From Acidaminococcaceae bacterium UBA2453 (GTDB lineage Bacteria; Bacillota; Negativicutes; Acidaminococcales; Acidaminococcaceae): DNA of 44,975 bases. This document shows, in pieces, positions 43,148 to 44,975 of this stretch. The notes under the pieces are model-generated. The model did not search any database. It was given only the letters and a program-made list of their open reading frames with translations, and was not told the origin of the DNA. The DNA is taken from contig DDQB01000041.1 in NCBI GenBank assembly GCA_002342505.1, positions 9,997-54,971 of the forward strand. The letters are read 5' to 3'. A program made the position numbers and the translations under genes. Position 1 is the first letter of the stretch; each line of letters begins with the position of its first letter.

Positions 43148-43188
43148 AAACGCCCATACCCAAGAACAGGGGATGGGCGTTTCCTTTT
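43148..43188 (+). terminator. Terminator after tpsA
   Basis: Ten-base perfect stem AAACGCCCAT (43148-43157) with ATGGGCGTTT (43173-43182), loop of 15 bases, followed by CCTTTT. It lies 60 bases after the tpsA stop. Confidence 0.8.
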
Positions 43189-43235
43189 CATTCAAGCAGC
43201 CGTTGGTTTGTGTGGCACAAAGTGTCGGCTCAACA

Positions 43236-43273
43236 CCACACGACAAATTAAACATGCGTAATTTGTCGTGTGG
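43236..43273 (+). repeat. Perfect 15-bp inverted repeat
   Basis: CCACACGACAAATTA (43236-43250), eight-base spacer AACATGCG, TAATTTGTCGTGTGG (43259-43273). No T run follows, so it is not an ordinary terminator. Its function is unknown. Confidence 0.85.
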
Positions 43274-43422
43274 AGGGGAACCCGACTTGGAGATTACAAA
43301 AAAAGTTCACAAATTTTTCACAAAAAACGGCAAAAAAAAGCAAAAATGGCAAAAATGGGTCAAAAAAAGGGCAATTGTGAAATTTTGTTCATAAATTTCT
43401 GCAAAAAAGCCCTTTAATTTTT
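43274..43422 (+). other. A-rich non-coding segment with TTCACAA/TTGTGAA boxes
   Basis: There is no credible gene here. Long A runs alternate with short GC words (GGCAAAAATGGCAAAAATGG is a direct repeat). TTCACAA occurs at 43306-43312 and 43317-43323. The inverse form TTGTGAA occurs at 43375-43381, followed six bases later by TTCATAA (43388-43394). This could be a regulator-binding or intrinsically curved region. Confidence 0.4.
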
Positions 43423-43451
43423 TTGTAAAATGACTAAACTATGAGTTATAT
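43423..43451 (+). promoter_or_regulatory. Possible promoter of the 3' gene pair
   Basis: TTGTAA (43423-43428), 17-base spacer, TTATAT (43446-43451), about 210 bases before the gene at 43662. Many AT-rich alternatives exist in this stretch. Confidence 0.4.
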
Positions 43452-43495
43452 CCTGTGCAGGAAGATGGAAATAGGATATAAGGAAGTGCACACGA

Positions 43496-43558
43496 ATGAA
43501 TCAGCGCTTTCTTAAATGCCGTTGGAAAGTAAGGTGTTGGTACGGACAGGCAATATAA
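43496..43558 (+). CDS. Possible 20-residue leader peptide
   Basis: Short open frame with an AAGGAAG Shine-Dalgarno nine bases before its ATG. The peptide would be basic and contain three Trp-type aromatic positions and two Cys (MNQRFLKCRW at its start). It lies between the putative promoter and the gene at 43662. It could be a leader peptide or chance; there is no supporting homology. Confidence 0.2.
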   Translation: MNQRFLKCRWKVRCWYGQAI

Positions 43559-43661
43559 CGGTTAATGTAATTTAATAATAAATACTGGTACAGGAAGCCG
43601 GTATGGAACCATCTCATGATGCCAGGGTAATTTATTTATAAAAAGGAGTAATCACGATAAA

Positions 43662-44300
43662 ATGGAAAAATGGGATTTTAACGAAATTTATAAGTCTCTT
43701 GATCTTATGCGAAAAGATTTGCGGGGTACCAGAAAAGTATGGAACAAAAAGGGCCGTTTTAAGGGAAATAAGAAGAGTCGTAAATATATCCTGTTTTTAA
43801 AAGCAAAAAATGAGGCAAGCGACTTGGATGAGGTTATAGAAAAATGCATTGCGCTGGTGGAAGATCATTTCTATTTTATAATCCAGCCGGCGTATGAATT
43901 TGTACAGGAATGCGTTAAAAACAATGAGAAATGTAAGGATGACTGCAGTACCTGGCGCTGTATAGTAGAAGAACGGGAATACATGGTTATGCTGATACAT
44001 ATGTCTTACGAATTATTAAACAAATTTTGTATAGAAACCTTTGGGGGCCATTATTGGAATGATCCTTCTGATTATGGGCCGGACGTTGATTTTGCTGCCA
44101 TGCCGGAATTGCCTTCTGTGCTGAAAGCAACAGACTGTAAAAGTATGATAGCGCGATTGAGCTGGCTTGTGGATAATTTCTATAAAGATGGAAACGCGCG
44201 CCTGTATCTTAAAACGCGCCTGAAAGCAGCAAAGGATGCAAAGGATGCAGAGGAACAAACTGCGGAATATGCCTGCGTCAACGCGGTTTCTGCAAAATGA
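43662..44300 (+). CDS. Conserved-looking helical protein of unknown function, paralogue 1
   Basis: A protein of 212 residues that I do not recognise. It has no signal peptide or clear membrane segment, a basic stretch near residues 23-42 (KVWNKKGRFKGNKKSRK), and then a mainly helical body with several Cys. Its C-terminal half shares a pattern with the next gene: PDVDFAAMPELPSVLKATD, then L-x-WL, then F-x-K-D-x-ARLYLK. An N-terminal helix and a middle helix also line up. The Shine-Dalgarno (AAAAGGAG, 43641-43648) stands 13 bases from the ATG, longer than usual, and no alternative start exists in frame. It is probably co-transcribed with the next gene. Being next to tpsA, a role with the adhesin is possible but unsupported. 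Confidence 0.75.
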   Translation: MEKWDFNEIYKSLDLMRKDLRGTRKVWNKKGRFKGNKKSRKYILFLKAKNEASDLDEVIEKCIALVEDHFYFIIQPAYEFVQECVKNNEKCKDDCSTWRCIVEEREYMVMLIHMSYELLNKFCIETFGGHYWNDPSDYGPDVDFAAMPELPSVLKATDCKSMIARLSWLVDNFYKDGNARLYLKTRLKAAKDAKDAEEQTAEYACVNAVSAK

Positions 44301-44340
44301 AAAGAACATTGTATGTAAAGACGGGAGCTGATACAGTAAC

Positions 44341-44859
44341 ATGGATGGTAAAGGACAATACGGGTACTTAGACGAAGCGCTGGATCTCATTGCAATAAAG
44401 CGGAATCAGCTGAGGGAAGCGCCTGTTCCAACAGACGTAAACAAAATGTCTTTGCGCATTTGTGATGTTACAGAAAAAATAATTGTGTTTGCAAAAGAGG
44501 AATTTCTAAATGAAATCAAACCTGCAGTGCAAACGAAAAATACCGTGCTGCAATCGGAAGCCGAGGAAGAGCTGCCATGCCTGTCGGCTTTAATGCTGTT
44601 GACCATGGAATTGATTTACGATATGGAAGCCGGTTCCAGCTGCGCCGATGGAAACGTGGACAGGATTCTTCTGCCGGAGATTGATTTAAGTGTGATAGCG
44701 GAATACCCGGACGTGCTGAAGGCGGAAGATGCCCTGGGCAAACTGAAACGCCTGGAGTGGCTGTTTGTGCATTTTCACAAGGAGGATAGCGCAAGACTTT
44801 TCCTGAAAGAAATCTTTGAAAAAACATTAGTGGAAGTTAAGGAACCACTGATTAAATGA
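44341..44859 (+). CDS. Conserved-looking helical protein of unknown function, paralogue 2
   Basis: A protein of 172 residues, unrecognised, acidic and mainly helical, without signal peptide. It is a diverged tandem paralogue of the protein at 43662: PEIDLSVIAEYPDVLKAED, L-x-WL and F-x-K-E-D-SARLFLK align in order and spacing with the neighbour's C-terminal half. The opening YLDEALDLIAIKRNQLRE aligns with FNEIYKSLDLMRKDLRG. The basic patch and Cys-rich middle of paralogue 1 are missing. GGGAG (44323-44327) is again 13 bases from the ATG. It lies 40 bases after the preceding gene with no terminator between them. The pattern suggests a small lineage-specific family arising by duplication. Confidence 0.75.
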   Translation: MDGKGQYGYLDEALDLIAIKRNQLREAPVPTDVNKMSLRICDVTEKIIVFAKEEFLNEIKPAVQTKNTVLQSEAEEELPCLSALMLLTMELIYDMEAGSSCADGNVDRILLPEIDLSVIAEYPDVLKAEDALGKLKRLEWLFVHFHKEDSARLFLKEIFEKTLVEVKEPLIK

Positions 44860-44975
44860 GTTTGCGCGATTGCCAGGCGCTTTTTGCGAATGGCAAGGAA
44901 ATGGCTCGAAGGCGCAGCATAAGCAGAGAGCCGCAAGCTTGCTTGCGTGCGAATCGCTTATACAAAGTAAGCGTG
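44860..44975 (+). other. Window end, no gene recognised
   Basis: No credible coding frame is seen. A small hairpin CGCAAG (44932-44937), CTTG, CTTGCG (44942-44947) is present without a T run. A gene may begin beyond the window. Confidence 0.4.

Noticed and set aside
43375..43394. Rex operator (TTGTGAA-N4-TTCACAA)
   Set aside because: The arms are separated by six bases, not four, and the right arm has a mismatch. It is reported only as part of an unexplained A-rich segment.

Overview
All genes in this window lie on the + strand. It looks like the chromosome of a diderm (outer-membrane) Firmicute of the class Negativicutes. Ribosome-binding sites are of strong AGGAGG type, intrinsic terminators are abundant, and several genes are of Firmicute type. 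Yet the window also encodes an outer-membrane two-partner secretion pore (TpsB) with a giant filamentous exoprotein (TpsA), which only makes sense in a cell with an outer membrane. An Acidaminococcaceae-like host is my best guess; this is inference, because no rRNA or marker search was possible.

Layout. (1) 101-3479: end of a tryptophan operon, trpB - trpA - trpB2, closed by a hairpin terminator. (2) 3735-4894: a lipoprotein ABC substrate-binding protein of iron/thiamine type, behind a promoter with two dyad symmetries. (3) 5118-9175: two MATE-type exporters flanking an M14/AstE-AspA-type zinc hydrolase. (4) 9251-14794: a complete five-gene nickel/peptide-type ABC importer (binding protein, two permeases, two ATPases), with a terminator-like hairpin after the binding-protein gene. 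(5) 14986-18324: a P1B-type Zn/Cd/Pb ATPase with a 25-histidine N-terminal tract, a Cys-rich segment and four HMA metal-binding domains. It is controlled by a dyad operator that matches the one in front of the gene at 3866. (6) 18492-19289: a family 3 amino-acid-type binding protein, followed by two strong terminators. (7) 19461-43088: the tpsBA locus, consisting of a promoter with a T10 tract in its spacer, a TpsB pore and a 7222-residue LktA/FxxPxG-type filamentous adhesin. The adhesin gene takes up almost half the window and is visibly repetitive and mosaic. (8) 43089-44975: terminator, a perfect 15-bp inverted repeat, an A-rich segment, and two genes for paralogous small proteins of unknown function.

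How it fits together. Several units concern metal or small-molecule traffic: the exporter ATPase and an orphan binding protein share a likely ArsR/SmtB-type operator, and the five-gene importer may carry nickel, a metallophore or peptides. The tpsBA locus is a surface-adhesin system with three features suited to slipped-strand or recombinational variation: the T10 promoter tract, a G8 coding tract and a near-identical internal duplication. The most novel candidates are the shared metal-responsive operator, the potentially phase-variable giant adhesin, and the unrecognised paralogous gene pair beside it.
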